From Anaerostipes rhamnosivorans (lineage in GTDB: Bacteria; Bacillota; Clostridia; Lachnospirales; Lachnospiraceae), in the NCBI RefSeq assembly GCF_005280655.1, contig NZ_CP040058.1, forward strand, positions 219,001 to 283,000: DNA of 64,000 bases. The letters run 5' to 3'. Below the pieces are notes generated by a model that saw nothing but the letters and a program-made list of their open reading frames with translations, had not been told where the DNA came from and ran no database searches. The position numbers and the translations under genes were made by a program. How positions within the stretch are numbered: the stretch's first letter is position 1; the number at the start of each line of letters is the position of its first letter. Shown piece after piece: positions 26,394 through 35,336 of this stretch.

Positions 26394-26657
26394 ATGTTTG
26401 AGTCAAGGTGCGGAGTCTGCTGTAATTCTTGTGATAGAAAAGAGCAGGTCAACTGTAAGGGATGCCTGGAGATGAAGCTTCCGTTTTGGGGAGGTGAATG
26501 TAAAGTGAAGGCCTGCTGCGAGGAAAAGACGCTTGATCACTGCGGGGTCTGTCCAGAGTTTCCGTGTGAGATGCTTTCTACAATGGGGGTAGATCAAGGA
26601 TTTGACCCTGAGCCTAAGCTTCGGCAGTGCAGGATCTGGTCGGAGGAAAACCGCTGA
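26394..26657 (+). CDS. DUF3795-like cysteine-rich small protein
   Basis: This 87-residue protein has ten or more cysteines, in pairs such as CGVCCNSC, CKGC, CKVKACC and CGVCPEFPC, which is typical of the DUF3795 family. The function is unknown; metal binding is likely. RBS AGGAGGGTGAGG precedes the ATG. It follows the PadR gene by 33 bases. Confidence 0.82.
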   Translation: MFESRCGVCCNSCDRKEQVNCKGCLEMKLPFWGGECKVKACCEEKTLDHCGVCPEFPCEMLSTMGVDQGFDPEPKLRQCRIWSEENR

Positions 26658-26687
26658 TAAATAGATACAAAATATGAGAAGACAGCA

Positions 26688-26721
26688 AAAGCCAGGGAAT
26701 TTTTTTTTATTCCCTGGCTTA
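26688..26721 (+). terminator. Intrinsic terminator after the DUF3795 gene
   Basis: AAGCCAGGGAAT pairs with ATTCCCTGGCTT; the loop itself is mostly T's. Confidence 0.75.
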
Positions 26722-26728
26722 AAAACTG

Positions 26729-26757
26729 TTTACAAATCAAAAAAAGCGTTGTATAAT
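26729..26757 (+). promoter_or_regulatory. Vegetative promoter of the GatY-like aldolase/PTS operon
   Basis: TTTACA, 17-base spacer, TATAAT. Confidence 0.85.
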
Positions 26758-26775
26758 ACATTCAAAAGTACAAAC

Positions 26776-26803
26776 GTCCGTACATTATAATATTAGGACG
26801 GAC
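26776..26803. promoter_or_regulatory. Inverted repeat, probable operator
   Basis: GTCCGT (26776-26781) and ACGGAC (26798-26803) flank an AT-rich core just downstream of the -10. A GntR/UTRA regulator closes the operon (32122) and is the likely ligand-responsive repressor. Confidence 0.55.
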
Positions 26804-26872
26804 AGACGGGAGGTGAAACAAAAAAACGGTACGGGAGGCAATGTAGAACAGCAGACGGTCGAGGAGGTTTCA

Positions 26873-27718
26873 ATGTATACAAGTTTAAACAGAGTTCTGA
26901 AAAAAGCAGATGAATTAAATATGGCAGTAGGAGCATTTAACACCCATAGCCTGGAAATGCTTCCGGCGATTATTTCAGCGGCAAAGGAGCAGGGTACTCC
27001 GGTCATTATACAGACCAGTGTGGGAACGGCAAACTATGTGGGGCACAGAAATCTGGTATCTGTGTGTGAAAGCATGTCAGACCAGGCGGGAATTGATGTT
27101 GTGCTCCACTTGGATCACGCAAAAGAGTATCAAGATATCAAAGAAGCAATTGATGCAGGATATAGTTCTGTCATGTTCGATGGATCTTCCCTGCCTCTGA
27201 AAGAAAATATTTTAAAGACACAGCAGATTATTGAATATGCAAAAAAGCATGATGTCTCTGTGGAGGCAGAACTGGGCATCGTAGGCGGTACTGAAGACGG
27301 GGTGGCGGCCTCCGAGGCAGAGGTTAAGTACACCGATCCGGAAGAAGCGGTCACTTTTGTACAGAAGACAGGGATTGACGCACTGGCTGTGGCCATTGGG
27401 ACGAATCACGGACAATATAAATCTAAGACCAACATTAACTTTGAACGTCTCAAGGAGATCAAAGAGGCGGTGGACCTGCCGCTGGTCATTCATGGAGGTA
27501 CTGGAGTTAAGGATGAAGATGTAAGAAAGGTCATTGACCTTGGTATCCGGAAATTCAATGTGGGTACAGAGCTCCTGGTAACATGGACAAAAAAATCAAA
27601 AGAGCTTTTCGGACATACTTCAGAAAATGCATCTCTGCGGAATAACGTTGTCCCATGTATTGAGGCAGTCAACGAAGTAGTCCAGGGCAAGATCAAACTA
27701 TTTAAAAATCTCAATTAA
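26873..27718 (+). CDS. Class II fructose/tagatose-bisphosphate aldolase family (GatY-like)
   Basis: This 281-residue zinc aldolase has HLDHAKEY (Asp and zinc His), VEAELGIVGG, the zinc His in GTNHGQY and LVIHGGTG, in the order of the KbaY/GatY/FbaA family. It splits a ketose-1,6-bisphosphate (or a related phosphate) into DHAP and glyceraldehyde-3-phosphate. I chose ATG 26873, four bases after GAGGAGGT, because MYTSLNRVLKKA is the normal family start. No phosphofructokinase-like gene is in the operon, so either a housekeeping kinase acts first or the enzyme takes another substrate. Confidence 0.9.
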   Translation: MYTSLNRVLKKADELNMAVGAFNTHSLEMLPAIISAAKEQGTPVIIQTSVGTANYVGHRNLVSVCESMSDQAGIDVVLHLDHAKEYQDIKEAIDAGYSSVMFDGSSLPLKENILKTQQIIEYAKKHDVSVEAELGIVGGTEDGVAASEAEVKYTDPEEAVTFVQKTGIDALAVAIGTNHGQYKSKTNINFERLKEIKEAVDLPLVIHGGTGVKDEDVRKVIDLGIRKFNVGTELLVTWTKKSKELFGHTSENASLRNNVVPCIEAVNEVVQGKIKLFKNLN

Positions 27719-27732
27719 GGCAGGTGAAGCAG

Positions 27733-28737
27733 ATGAGAGCAGGTTATTATACAGGAGACAGAACCTATGAGGTGAGAGAGATCCCGGAACGGGAGCCGAA
27801 GGGTGATGAAGTAAAGATTGAAGTGGCCTGGTGCGGTTTGTGCGGAACGGATATACATAAATTTGAGGGGAAGAATGGGGCAAGTCCCGTCATCCCGCCA
27901 ATCATTCTGGGACATGAGTGCTCAGGTATCGTGACAGCCGTAGGACCGGATGTCCAATACTTTAAGCCAGGAGACCGGGTAGCGGCAGATCCCAGCTTTG
28001 GCTGTGGGAAATGTATTTACTGCCAGCAGGGACTTCCGAACTTCTGCCTTGAACGGCATGGGGTGGCAAAGGGATTTTCCGATTATGTCTACCCTCCGGA
28101 GCAGAACGTCTATAAAGTTTCAGAAGACCTTGACTTAAGAGATGCGGCTTTTGCAGAGCCTCTGTCCTGTGTGATCCATGGACTGGATTTGATTCAGATA
28201 CAGGGCGGAGCTACAGTGGCTATTTATGGTCTTGGATCTATTGGAAGCCTCATGCTGCAAATGGTGAAATTGTCAGGAGCATCCCGGATTATTGTGGTCG
28301 AGAGGGAGCCGGAAAAGCAGAAGCTGGCACTGGAACTGGGAGCGGATTATGCGGTTGATGACAGAGAGATTGAACAGCTCGCAGAGAGATTGAACATTGA
28401 TTATGTCATTGAATGTATCGGTCTTAAGCAGACCATGGAGCAGTCATTTAGGATTGCAGGCAAGAACTCAAAGGTCCTGCTGTTTGGCCTGGGTGATCCT
28501 GACCAGCCGATCCTGATGAATCAGTTTGAAGCCTATACAAAGGAGCTCAGCATTTATACATCATACTTAAACCCGCATACAACAAAACGCGCGGTAGCAT
28601 TACTGGAGAGCGGAAAGTTGAATACAGATGCGATCATCAGCGCAAGCCTTTCTCTGGAAGAGATGGAAGAGGAATTAAAAACACAGGAAAATGCAAAAAA
28701 AGGGAAAGTAATGGTCCGCTTGAGCGGGAAACATTAA
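27733..28737 (+). CDS. Zinc-dependent medium-chain dehydrogenase
   Basis: This 334-residue enzyme has catalytic zinc residues in GLCGTDIHKFEG and GHECSG, the structural lobe CGKCIYCQQGLPNFC (about 94-108) and the nucleotide motif YGLGSIGSLMLQ. It resembles sorbitol, threonine or butanediol dehydrogenases, and in the operon it should oxidise the imported polyol or its phosphate. ATG 27733 is chosen six bases after AGGTG; a GTG at 27724 is the alternative. Confidence 0.88.
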   Translation: MRAGYYTGDRTYEVREIPEREPKGDEVKIEVAWCGLCGTDIHKFEGKNGASPVIPPIILGHECSGIVTAVGPDVQYFKPGDRVAADPSFGCGKCIYCQQGLPNFCLERHGVAKGFSDYVYPPEQNVYKVSEDLDLRDAAFAEPLSCVIHGLDLIQIQGGATVAIYGLGSIGSLMLQMVKLSGASRIIVVEREPEKQKLALELGADYAVDDREIEQLAERLNIDYVIECIGLKQTMEQSFRIAGKNSKVLLFGLGDPDQPILMNQFEAYTKELSIYTSYLNPHTTKRAVALLESGKLNTDAIISASLSLEEMEEELKTQENAKKGKVMVRLSGKH

Positions 28738-28758
28738 ATAGAAAAAGGAGGATTAAGA

Positions 28759-30393
28759 ATGGTACTTTCAGCAGTTTTAGTAGCTTTGCTGGCAACAATG
28801 GGGCAATGGTGGTTTTTCGGCCCGGTGACAAAATGTCTGGTATATCCGCTGACAACCGGGCTTCTGACAGGAATCTTCATGGGAGATCCCATGACAGGAA
28901 TGCTTGCCGGGGCCAACATCCAGCTGATTTATCTGGGATGGATCTCCGCAGGGGGAACTATGCCGAGCAATACCATCGTGGCGGGCATCTTCGGAACGGC
29001 AATGACAATTCTTTCAGGGGCGAGTCCCACAATGGCAGTTACCTTTGCGATTCCGTTTAGCATGTTCGGGCTTTTGCTGAACCAGATCTATATGACGGTA
29101 AATTCCTTCTGGATTCACAGAGCCGATGCCATGCTGGACAATGGAAATATCAACGGAGTACGGTGGATGAATTTTCTGCCCTCTTGTCTGGTGGCGTTCG
29201 TATTATACGGCATTCCCGCTTTTGCTCTGGTCATGTCAGGGAAATCGTGGGGTACGGCATTGATCAATGCCATTCCTAAGAGTCTTGTATCCGCGCTGCA
29301 GGTTGTGGGAGGGATCATGCCTGCACTTGGAATTGCTATGTTGCTTAACTATCTTGGAAAGAAAAAATTGGTCCCTTACTTTTTTGCAGGATTTTTCCTT
29401 ACCATCTATCTAAAACTGGATATCATGGCCATCGCAATCTTTGCGGCAATCATTGCAATCGTCATGTTTATGTCCGATAATAAAAAAGAAGAAGGAACGA
29501 AAAAGGTAAAACGCCTGACCTTGAAAAAGAACGAAGAACGTGCAGATTATACTGAGGAGGCTTCTGTAAAGGATTATAAGAAGAAGCTTTCAAAGAAGGA
29601 CCTGGTTAAAACCTGGATGGCCACTACCAGCACAGAAGCCTGTTATAATTATGAGCGCCTCCAGGCCCTTGGTATTGCAAACCTGATGCTCGGTCCGATC
29701 AAGCGTCTCTATGAATCAAGCGAGGACCGTGTAAGGGAGTTAAAGAAGTATATGGTATTTTATAATTCTGAGGTTTTTACCATCGGGCCGATCATCAACG
29801 GCATCACGGTTTCTATGGAGGAGGCACGGGCAAACGGAGAGAGTGTGTCTGCAGAAGATATTAATTCCGTCCGCACCGGTCTCATGGGGCCGGTGGCAGG
29901 AATCGGAGATACGGTTATGCAGGGAATCCTGTTCCCGATTTTAGCGGGTATTGGCTGCACCATGGCTCTGGACCGGAATTACATCGGACCTGTTTTCTTC
30001 ACTATTTTATTTGAAGTCCTGATCTTTACCTGTGGTTACTTCATGTTTATGAATGGTTACAAATACGGGAAGTCAACACTGCTGAAAATCCTGAAAAATG
30101 GTGTTATTGATAAAGTTACCAATGCATTCAGCGTTGTAGGGCTGATGGTTGTGGGATGTATGGCGGCTACAAGGATCACAGTCAACACTCCATTTAAGGT
30201 TTCTGTTGGAAGCGGAGTGGTGAAGTTCCAGGAAATCCTCAATTCACTGCTTCCGGGATTGATTCCTTTAGTCATCACACTGGTCGTATGGAAACTAGTT
30301 TCTAAGAAGATCAATGTCACATGGATTGTAGTGGGTATCTTTGTCATTGGAATTGCAGCATCATATTTAGGACTTCTGGGATTTGTAGGATAG
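28759..30393 (+). CDS. Fused PTS mannose-family EIIC-EIID
   Basis: This 544-residue membrane protein joins two normally separate subunits. Residues 1-240 are EIIC (LTTGLLTGIFMGDPMTGMLA, GANIQLIYLGW, NGNINGVRW, GGIMPALGIAMLLNYLGKK). A charged linker (about 242-280, rich in Lys and Glu) follows. Residues 280-544 are EIID (TEACYNYERLQALGI, LMGPVAGIGDTVMQGI, and the hydrophobic C-terminus). There is no internal stop or ribosome site at the junction, and the operon has no separate EIID gene. RBS AAAAAGGAGG. Confidence 0.93.
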   Translation: MVLSAVLVALLATMGQWWFFGPVTKCLVYPLTTGLLTGIFMGDPMTGMLAGANIQLIYLGWISAGGTMPSNTIVAGIFGTAMTILSGASPTMAVTFAIPFSMFGLLLNQIYMTVNSFWIHRADAMLDNGNINGVRWMNFLPSCLVAFVLYGIPAFALVMSGKSWGTALINAIPKSLVSALQVVGGIMPALGIAMLLNYLGKKKLVPYFFAGFFLTIYLKLDIMAIAIFAAIIAIVMFMSDNKKEEGTKKVKRLTLKKNEERADYTEEASVKDYKKKLSKKDLVKTWMATTSTEACYNYERLQALGIANLMLGPIKRLYESSEDRVRELKKYMVFYNSEVFTIGPIINGITVSMEEARANGESVSAEDINSVRTGLMGPVAGIGDTVMQGILFPILAGIGCTMALDRNYIGPVFFTILFEVLIFTCGYFMFMNGYKYGKSTLLKILKNGVIDKVTNAFSVVGLMVVGCMAATRITVNTPFKVSVGSGVVKFQEILNSLLPGLIPLVITLVVWKLVSKKINVTWIVVGIFVIGIAASYLGLLGFVG

Positions 30394-30406
30394 AAGGAGA
30401 GGAATC

Positions 30407-30844
30407 ATGATACATATCATTTTAGTAAGCCACGGACATTTCTGCCAGGGACTTCTGGAGAGTTTAACCATGGTGGCAGGGGAACAGGAGGCAGTTTCGG
30501 CTGTCCCTCTTCTTCCAGGAGAGGCGCCGGAAGCCTATCGGGCAAAGCTTTTAAAGGAAATCGAGGAACATGAGTCAAAAGAAGGGACCCTAATTTTATC
30601 GGATGTGACCGGGGGAACACCGTTTAACAGCACTGGATATTTAGCAAAAGACCATAAGATCGGACTTGTCTCAGGCATGAACATGCCGATGCTGATCACG
30701 CTCGTGTTTGCAAGGACTGGGGAGAGTACACTGGACGAACTGATCGGAGCTGCCACATCACCGGAGGCACTGGCAGTGAAAGGAATGAATTTAAGTGAAG
30801 GAGGTAAGAAAAAGCATGGAAAACTTAGTCTTAACAAGAATTGA
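30407..30844 (+). CDS. PTS mannose-family EIIA component
   Basis: This 145-residue protein has the phosphorylated His9 in ILVSHGHF and LSDVTGGTPFNS. It has a full-length single IIA domain and overlaps the next gene's start by 29 bases, so it is likely translationally coupled to the EIIB. It pairs with the fused IIC-IID to make a complete transporter. RBS AGAAGGAGAGG. Confidence 0.93.
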   Translation: MIHIILVSHGHFCQGLLESLTMVAGEQEAVSAVPLLPGEAPEAYRAKLLKEIEEHESKEGTLILSDVTGGTPFNSTGYLAKDHKIGLVSGMNMPMLITLVFARTGESTLDELIGAATSPEALAVKGMNLSEGGKKKHGKLSLNKN

Positions 30845-31292
30845 TGACAGACTGATCCACGGGCAGGTAATGACCGCATGGATTAAGCAGAAAAACGCAG
30901 TACAGGTGATCGTGGCAGACGACGAAGTGGCGGAAGATGATTTTATGATTAATGTGCTGGAGATGGCGGTGCCGGATGAGATCGCCATTGGGATCTTTAA
31001 CCGGCAGGATGCGGCAGAGTTTATGAGCCAGGGACTAGATGCCCCTACGATTCTTCTGGTAAAGGGACCGGAAATCCTCAATTATCTTGTGGATCATGGA
31101 ATAAAGATCGACGAGATCGACGTGGGTGGAATGGGAGCAAAAGAAGGAAGAAGCGTGCTGTATAAAAATATTTCCACAAACCCGGATGAGAACAAAAACT
31201 TTATGGAACTGATCGAAAAAGGGGTCAACGTTTTTGTGCAGGTGATGCCTCAGGATAAGCAGGTCAGCATTGCAGAGTATATAAAAAAATAA
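30816..31292 (+). CDS. PTS mannose-family EIIB component
   Basis: This 158-residue protein begins MENLVLTRIDDRLIHGQVM, with the phospho-His15. ATG 30816 is chosen because GAAGGAGGTAAG precedes it and the motif sits where the family expects; a start at 30795 would add seven residues. It is about as long as the EIIB of the first mannose-family operon but not a close copy. Confidence 0.93.
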   Translation: MENLVLTRIDDRLIHGQVMTAWIKQKNAVQVIVADDEVAEDDFMINVLEMAVPDEIAIGIFNRQDAAEFMSQGLDAPTILLVKGPEILNYLVDHGIKIDEIDVGGMGAKEGRSVLYKNISTNPDENKNFMELIEKGVNVFVQVMPQDKQVSIAEYIKK

Positions 31293-31305
31293 AGGAGGTT
31301 TTACG

Positions 31306-32088
31306 ATGAATACGGAGAGATTAGATGACAAGGTAACCGTGATCACCGGCGGCGGAAGCGGAATGGGAGCTGCCATGGCAAAAGAGTTTGCAAAGAGAGG
31401 TGCAAAGGTTGCAATCTTTGATCTGAATGAAGAAAAATCCCAGAAGGTCGTTGACGAGATCCAGGCATTTGGAGGGACGGCGTCTTTTTACAAGACTGAT
31501 GTGACCGTGAAGGCACAAATTGATGAAAACACATGCAAAGTCTCAGAGGAATATGGTAGAATCAATTCATGGATCAACTCCGCAGGATTTTCAAAGATGG
31601 CTCCGTTTCTGGACAGCAGCGAGGAGCTTTGGGACCTGACGATCAATGTCAATTTGAAGGCAACCTTTTTATGCTGCCAGGCAGCAGTCAGGGAGATGCT
31701 TGGCCACGGCGGGACGATCATCAATATGTCCTCATTGTCCGGAAAGAAGCCAAGCTCCTGGCAGACGATTTACTGTGCAAGCAAATACGGAGTGCAGGGA
31801 CTGTCCCAGTCCATCGCGAAAGAGTTCGCGGACGAGGGGATCCGGGTGAATACCATTTGTCCGGGGATTGTGCCTACTGAAATGTGGGAAAAATTAAAGT
31901 ACGAATATGCGAAAAAACGTGATCTTGATCCGGAAGAGGTACTTCCGTATTTCAAGAAGAATATTCCGATGCACAAGCTGGTGGATCTGAAAAATGTCAC
32001 AGATGCGGCGATCTTCTTAACTACGGACAGTTCCAGCTATCTGACCGGACAGTCCATCAACCTGGTCGGAGGAGAGTTGATGGAATAA
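31306..32088 (+). CDS. Short-chain dehydrogenase/reductase (SDR)
   Basis: This 260-residue enzyme has the cofactor motif TGGGSGMGAAMA (about 15-26), the NAG-like segment NSAGFSK, the catalytic Ser in NMSSLSGKK and the Tyr/Lys pair in YCASKYG. It belongs to the polyol and sugar dehydrogenases (sorbitol-6-phosphate 2-dehydrogenase is one). In this operon it may do the second oxidation or work on a second polyol. RBS AAAGGAGG. Confidence 0.92.
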   Translation: MNTERLDDKVTVITGGGSGMGAAMAKEFAKRGAKVAIFDLNEEKSQKVVDEIQAFGGTASFYKTDVTVKAQIDENTCKVSEEYGRINSWINSAGFSKMAPFLDSSEELWDLTINVNLKATFLCCQAAVREMLGHGGTIINMSSLSGKKPSSWQTIYCASKYGVQGLSQSIAKEFADEGIRVNTICPGIVPTEMWEKLKYEYAKKRDLDPEEVLPYFKKNIPMHKLVDLKNVTDAAIFLTTDSSSYLTGQSINLVGGELME

Positions 32089-32121
32089 TTTTAGAAATAT
32101 AGTTGCAGAGAGGTGTAAGCG

Positions 32122-32856
32122 ATGAAACATGAATTGGATTTCAGCGGCAGGGAACAGCTTTACTATCAGATTTATGATTTTATGTATCAGGATATTGTAA
32201 GCGGGAAGTATCAGATCGGAGACCTGATACCTGCGGAAAGTGAAATGATGGCCAGCTACAAGGTCAGCCGGGCCACGGTCCGCAAGGCTATGGACATGCT
32301 GGCAGACGAAGGGTTGATCGAGAAGAAGCGTGGACACGGCACCTATGTGAAAAGCCTGAAGGCAAAAAGTGATAACCAGAAGATTGTCAATTTTTTAAGA
32401 GAGCACCGGGAAGAAACAAGAGTTGCCTCCAAAAAGGTTCTAAATCAGACCGTTATAGAGGCGGACAGTGAAGTTGCAGAGAATCTTCATTTAGAAGAAA
32501 AGGCAAAGGTGATTAAGCTGGAGAGAATCCGGTATGCTGACGACAAACCTATGTACATTGAGATCAATTATTTAGACCACCAGTGGGTTCCTGAAGCTAT
32601 GGAGAGGGATTTCTCCAAGGAATCCCTGAGAGTCTATTATGTGAACCACTGCCATATCAAGCTTGCTAAAGCTGAGGAAAAGATCTATTCAATCCTGGCA
32701 GACGAGCGGACGGCCAGGCTGTTAAAGATCGAAGAAGGGGCACCGCTCATTTATGTGAAACGTATCTCGTTTGACGAAGAAAACATTCCAAGAGAATATG
32801 TAGAAGCTTATTACCGGGCAGATACCTACTATCTGACAGTTGAATTGGCACTATAA
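32122..32856 (+). CDS. GntR-family regulator with UTRA domain
   Basis: This 244-residue repressor has a winged helix (about 8-75, with KVSRATVRKAMDMLADEGLI) and a UTRA ligand domain (about 95-240). UTRA domains bind phosphorylated sugars. As last gene of the third PTS operon it is the likely regulator of the promoter at 26729 through the inverted repeat at 26776. RBS AGAGAGGTG. Confidence 0.92.
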   Translation: MKHELDFSGREQLYYQIYDFMYQDIVSGKYQIGDLIPAESEMMASYKVSRATVRKAMDMLADEGLIEKKRGHGTYVKSLKAKSDNQKIVNFLREHREETRVASKKVLNQTVIEADSEVAENLHLEEKAKVIKLERIRYADDKPMYIEINYLDHQWVPEAMERDFSKESLRVYYVNHCHIKLAKAEEKIYSILADERTARLLKIEEGAPLIYVKRISFDEENIPREYVEAYYRADTYYLTVELAL

Positions 32857-32859
32857 AGA

Positions 32860-32891
32860 CAGACTGTCGTTTTAAAACGGCAGTCTGCTTA
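32860..32891 (+). terminator. Terminator-like hairpin after the GntR gene
   Basis: CAGACTGTCGTTTT pairs with AAAACGGCAGTCTG (one G-T pair). The tail is weak, and the next gene may also be reached by read-through. Confidence 0.5.
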
Positions 32892-32905
32892 TTTAGGAGA
32901 TGTTT

Positions 32906-33511
32906 ATGAAAAAGACGATCATTCTTCTTGCCGGATATCCGGCAACAGGGAAGACATATTTGTGTAATCAGATCCTTGGCAGACACAGCGGTTTTATTGT
33001 TGTGTCCCAGGATGAGATCAAGGAGGAGCTGTGGGACCGTTGGGGTTTTGACAGCCTGGAAGAGAAAACGGCATTGGAAGAAAGAGGATGGAAGATTTAT
33101 TATGAAACATTAGGGGCTGGGATGCGTAAGGGGCAGATAATCATTTCTGACTATCCGTTCAGTGAGAAGCAGAAAGGGAGGCTTGAGGAACTGACTGAAC
33201 AATATGGATATCAGGCTGTTACGATCCGGCTGCTGGGGGACATTGATGTTCTATACCAAAGATCCAGGGAAAGAGACTTAGATCCCTCCAGGCATTTGGC
33301 ACATCTGGTGACCAGATATCACTTAGGAGATGTCATGGAGGACCGGTCCAAGGCCGATGCCTTGTTGTCATATGAGACGTTCAGAGACCGGTGTGAACAT
33401 AAGGGGTATGATAAGTTCCTTCTGGGAGAACTGCTGGAACTGGATGTTACGGATTACAGTTCCATAAATTACAATAAAGTATTAGACCGTATAGATAAGC
33501 TGTTAGAATAA
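32906..33511 (+). CDS. P-loop kinase-like AAA protein
   Basis: This 201-residue protein begins KKTIILLAGYPATGKTYLC, with the P-loop GYPATGKT (about 9-16), and has an Asp in VVSQDEIK, a lid-like Arg-rich segment (QRSRERDLDPSRH) and a C-terminal helical part. It resembles small kinases of the zeta-toxin/polynucleotide-kinase group (AAA_33); the substrate is unknown. ATG 32906 is preferred because AGGAG is seven bases before it, while ATG 32900 abuts it. Confidence 0.82.
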   Translation: MKKTIILLAGYPATGKTYLCNQILGRHSGFIVVSQDEIKEELWDRWGFDSLEEKTALEERGWKIYYETLGAGMRKGQIIISDYPFSEKQKGRLEELTEQYGYQAVTIRLLGDIDVLYQRSRERDLDPSRHLAHLVTRYHLGDVMEDRSKADALLSYETFRDRCEHKGYDKFLLGELLELDVTDYSSINYNKVLDRIDKLLE

Positions 33512-33549
33512 CTACTGATTTGACAAAATAGAAAGATGCAGGGATACTT

Positions 33550-34368
33550 ATGATAACGAAAACAATCAAATGTTTTGACATAGCACAGATTTGTGATTCC
33601 GGCCAGTGTTTCCGTATGCTTAAGAAGGATGCTCAGACATATTCAGTCATCGCGGGGGACAGGCACCTGGAGGTGGCTCAAAAGGGGGACCAATGTATTT
33701 TTTACTGTGAAGAAGATGAGTTTGAAAGCTTCTGGAAGGGTTATTTTGATCTGGACACAGATTACATAAAGTACAGAGAGTCCATCGACCAGCAGGACAA
33801 ATATCTGAAAGAGGCTTCGGAGTTTGGCTCTGGCATCCGTATTCTGAATCAGGATCTGTGGGAAATGATTGTTTCTTTCCTGATCTCGCAGCAGAATAAT
33901 ATTATTCGTATCCGCAGATGTATTGATAACATCTGCGAAAAATATGGGGAAGAAAGGAAAGACGCAAACGGGCATATCTATTACACTTTTCCCACGCCAA
34001 AGTCCATGGCATGCCTGCCGGAGGATGCATTAAAAGAATGCAATCTGGGCTACCGGAGCAAATATGTAGTCCGTACGGCTAAAAGTGTAGCAGATGGGGA
34101 AATTGATCTGGATGAGATTCGGCACATGAGTTATGGTCAGGCGAAGGAAGAGCTGATGAAGCTGTACGGGGTAGGTGAAAAGGTAGCAGACTGTATTTGC
34201 CTGTTTTCCCTGCACCATTTTGAGGCATTCCCGGTGGATACGCACATCAGGCAGGCACTTGACGGATATTATCCAGAAGGTTTCCCAATGGACAGATATA
34301 AAGGGTGTGAAGGTGTGATGCAGCAGTATATTTTTTACTATGAACTGATGGGAAAGAAAATAGGATAG
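33550..34368 (+). CDS. ogg: 8-oxoguanine DNA glycosylase (OGG family)
   Basis: This 272-residue glycosylase/lyase removes 8-oxoguanine from DNA. The N-terminal OGG domain (about 1-100) has the SGQCFRM stretch. The HhH-GPD domain follows, with SFLISQQNNI, the catalytic Lys in LGYRSKYV, the hairpin LYGVGEKVADCICLFSL and the activating Asp in FPVDTHIRQAL. The length fits bacterial OGG1 proteins. It lies 38 bases after the P-loop kinase gene and 24 bases before the sce7726 gene. RBS is weak (GATGCAGGG). Confidence 0.93.
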   Translation: MITKTIKCFDIAQICDSGQCFRMLKKDAQTYSVIAGDRHLEVAQKGDQCIFYCEEDEFESFWKGYFDLDTDYIKYRESIDQQDKYLKEASEFGSGIRILNQDLWEMIVSFLISQQNNIIRIRRCIDNICEKYGEERKDANGHIYYTFPTPKSMACLPEDALKECNLGYRSKYVVRTAKSVADGEIDLDEIRHMSYGQAKEELMKLYGVGEKVADCICLFSLHHFEAFPVDTHIRQALDGYYPEGFPMDRYKGCEGVMQQYIFYYELMGKKIG

Positions 34369-34392
34369 GGTTTACCTTATCCAGGAGTTGAT

Positions 34393-34980
34393 ATGTTATA
34401 CGACAAAGATATCCGGGAGCCTCTTTTTGATTTCCTGGAGGAGCGGCATGGGAAAATCAGAATCATCGAGGAAAAGCAGATGGGACGTTCCCGTGCTGAT
34501 ATTGTTATGGTCACGGAGTATGCTGTCTATGGCATCGAGATTAAAAGTGATGCTGATTCCTATGCCAGGCTGTCACGGCAGGTGAAGGATTATGACCGGT
34601 TCTTTGATTATAATTATGTTGTTGTGGGTTCCAGCCACGCACTTCATGTAGAAGAGAAGGTTCCAGAGTGGTGGGGAATTATCACTGTGGAAGAGATCGC
34701 AGGGGAGGTTGATTTTTACTTACTCCGGGAGCCGGGAATAAACAAGAAAGTTATATGGAACAAGAAGCTGAGTCTTTTGTGGAGGCCAGAGTTAGTACAT
34801 ATTCAGGAGTTAAACCAGCTTCCTAAATATAAGCAGAAAAGCAAGATATTTGTCATTGATAAGATCGTTGAGAAGGTACCGCCTGAACAATTGGGGAGAC
34901 AGATCTGCAGTGAATTATTTGAACGGGATTACAATGAAATTGAAACTATGATCCGTGAATATAAGGCAGGAAGAACTTAA
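34393..34980 (+). CDS. sce7726-family protein (PD-(D/E)xK nuclease-like fold)
   Basis: This 195-residue protein begins MLYDKDIREPLFDFLEERHG and has a nuclease-type core: Asp in GRSRADIVMV and the pair Glu/Lys in YGIEIKSDAD (about 53-62). The sce7726 family is often found near phage or mobile genes; here it follows the OGG gene and is probably in the same transcript. The role is unknown. RBS CCAGGAG. Confidence 0.82.
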   Translation: MLYDKDIREPLFDFLEERHGKIRIIEEKQMGRSRADIVMVTEYAVYGIEIKSDADSYARLSRQVKDYDRFFDYNYVVVGSSHALHVEEKVPEWWGIITVEEIAGEVDFYLLREPGINKKVIWNKKLSLLWRPELVHIQELNQLPKYKQKSKIFVIDKIVEKVPPEQLGRQICSELFERDYNEIETMIREYKAGRT

Positions 34981-35016
34981 GAGAGAGTGGTCATTATACC
35001 TTGCCAATAAAAGAAC

Positions 35017-35045
35017 TTGCATATTCTCTCAGGCAGGACTATAAT
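35017..35045 (+). promoter_or_regulatory. Vegetative promoter of the T-box leader
   Basis: TTGCAT, 17-base spacer, TATAAT, about 35 bases before the first T-box stem. Confidence 0.8.
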
Positions 35046-35074
35046 AACTTCCATAAAAGAAAATTAAATGTGAA

Positions 35075-35298
35075 AACACGATGATCAGGACAGAGAGCAT
35101 CCTTTAGTCTTTGCAGAGAGCCGGCGGCTGGTGAAAGCCGGAAAGAACGGGAAGCCTTACATCACCTGGGAGTGGCTTGAGTGAAGTAAAAGAGTAATTT
35201 AAGACGGGAGCTCCCGTTACAGAGCCGGATATTGTCAGATATCCAGAGTGTGCATGATTGTGCAAAAAAGAGTGGTACCGCGGATGATAGATTATTTC
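35075..35298 (+). ncRNA. T-box leader (tRNA-sensing)
   Basis: The leader contains the stem I landmarks AGAGAGCCGGCGGCTGGTG (35114-35132) and the antiterminator box AGTGGTACCGCGG (35271-35283). The terminator at 35299-35336 closes it. From the spacing to CTGGGAG the specifier triplet is probably ATC (isoleucine), at about 35161-35163; TAC in the same loop is the alternative. I rate this reading as tentative. Confidence 0.92.
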
Positions 35299-35336
35299 GT
35301 CTCTTTATGTTTTCGGACATAAAGAGACTTTTTTTT
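35299..35336 (+). terminator. T-box terminator
   Basis: GTCTCTTTATGT pairs with ACATAAAGAGAC and is followed by eight T's. Its T run is also the left arm of the family 2 hairpin. Confidence 0.92.
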
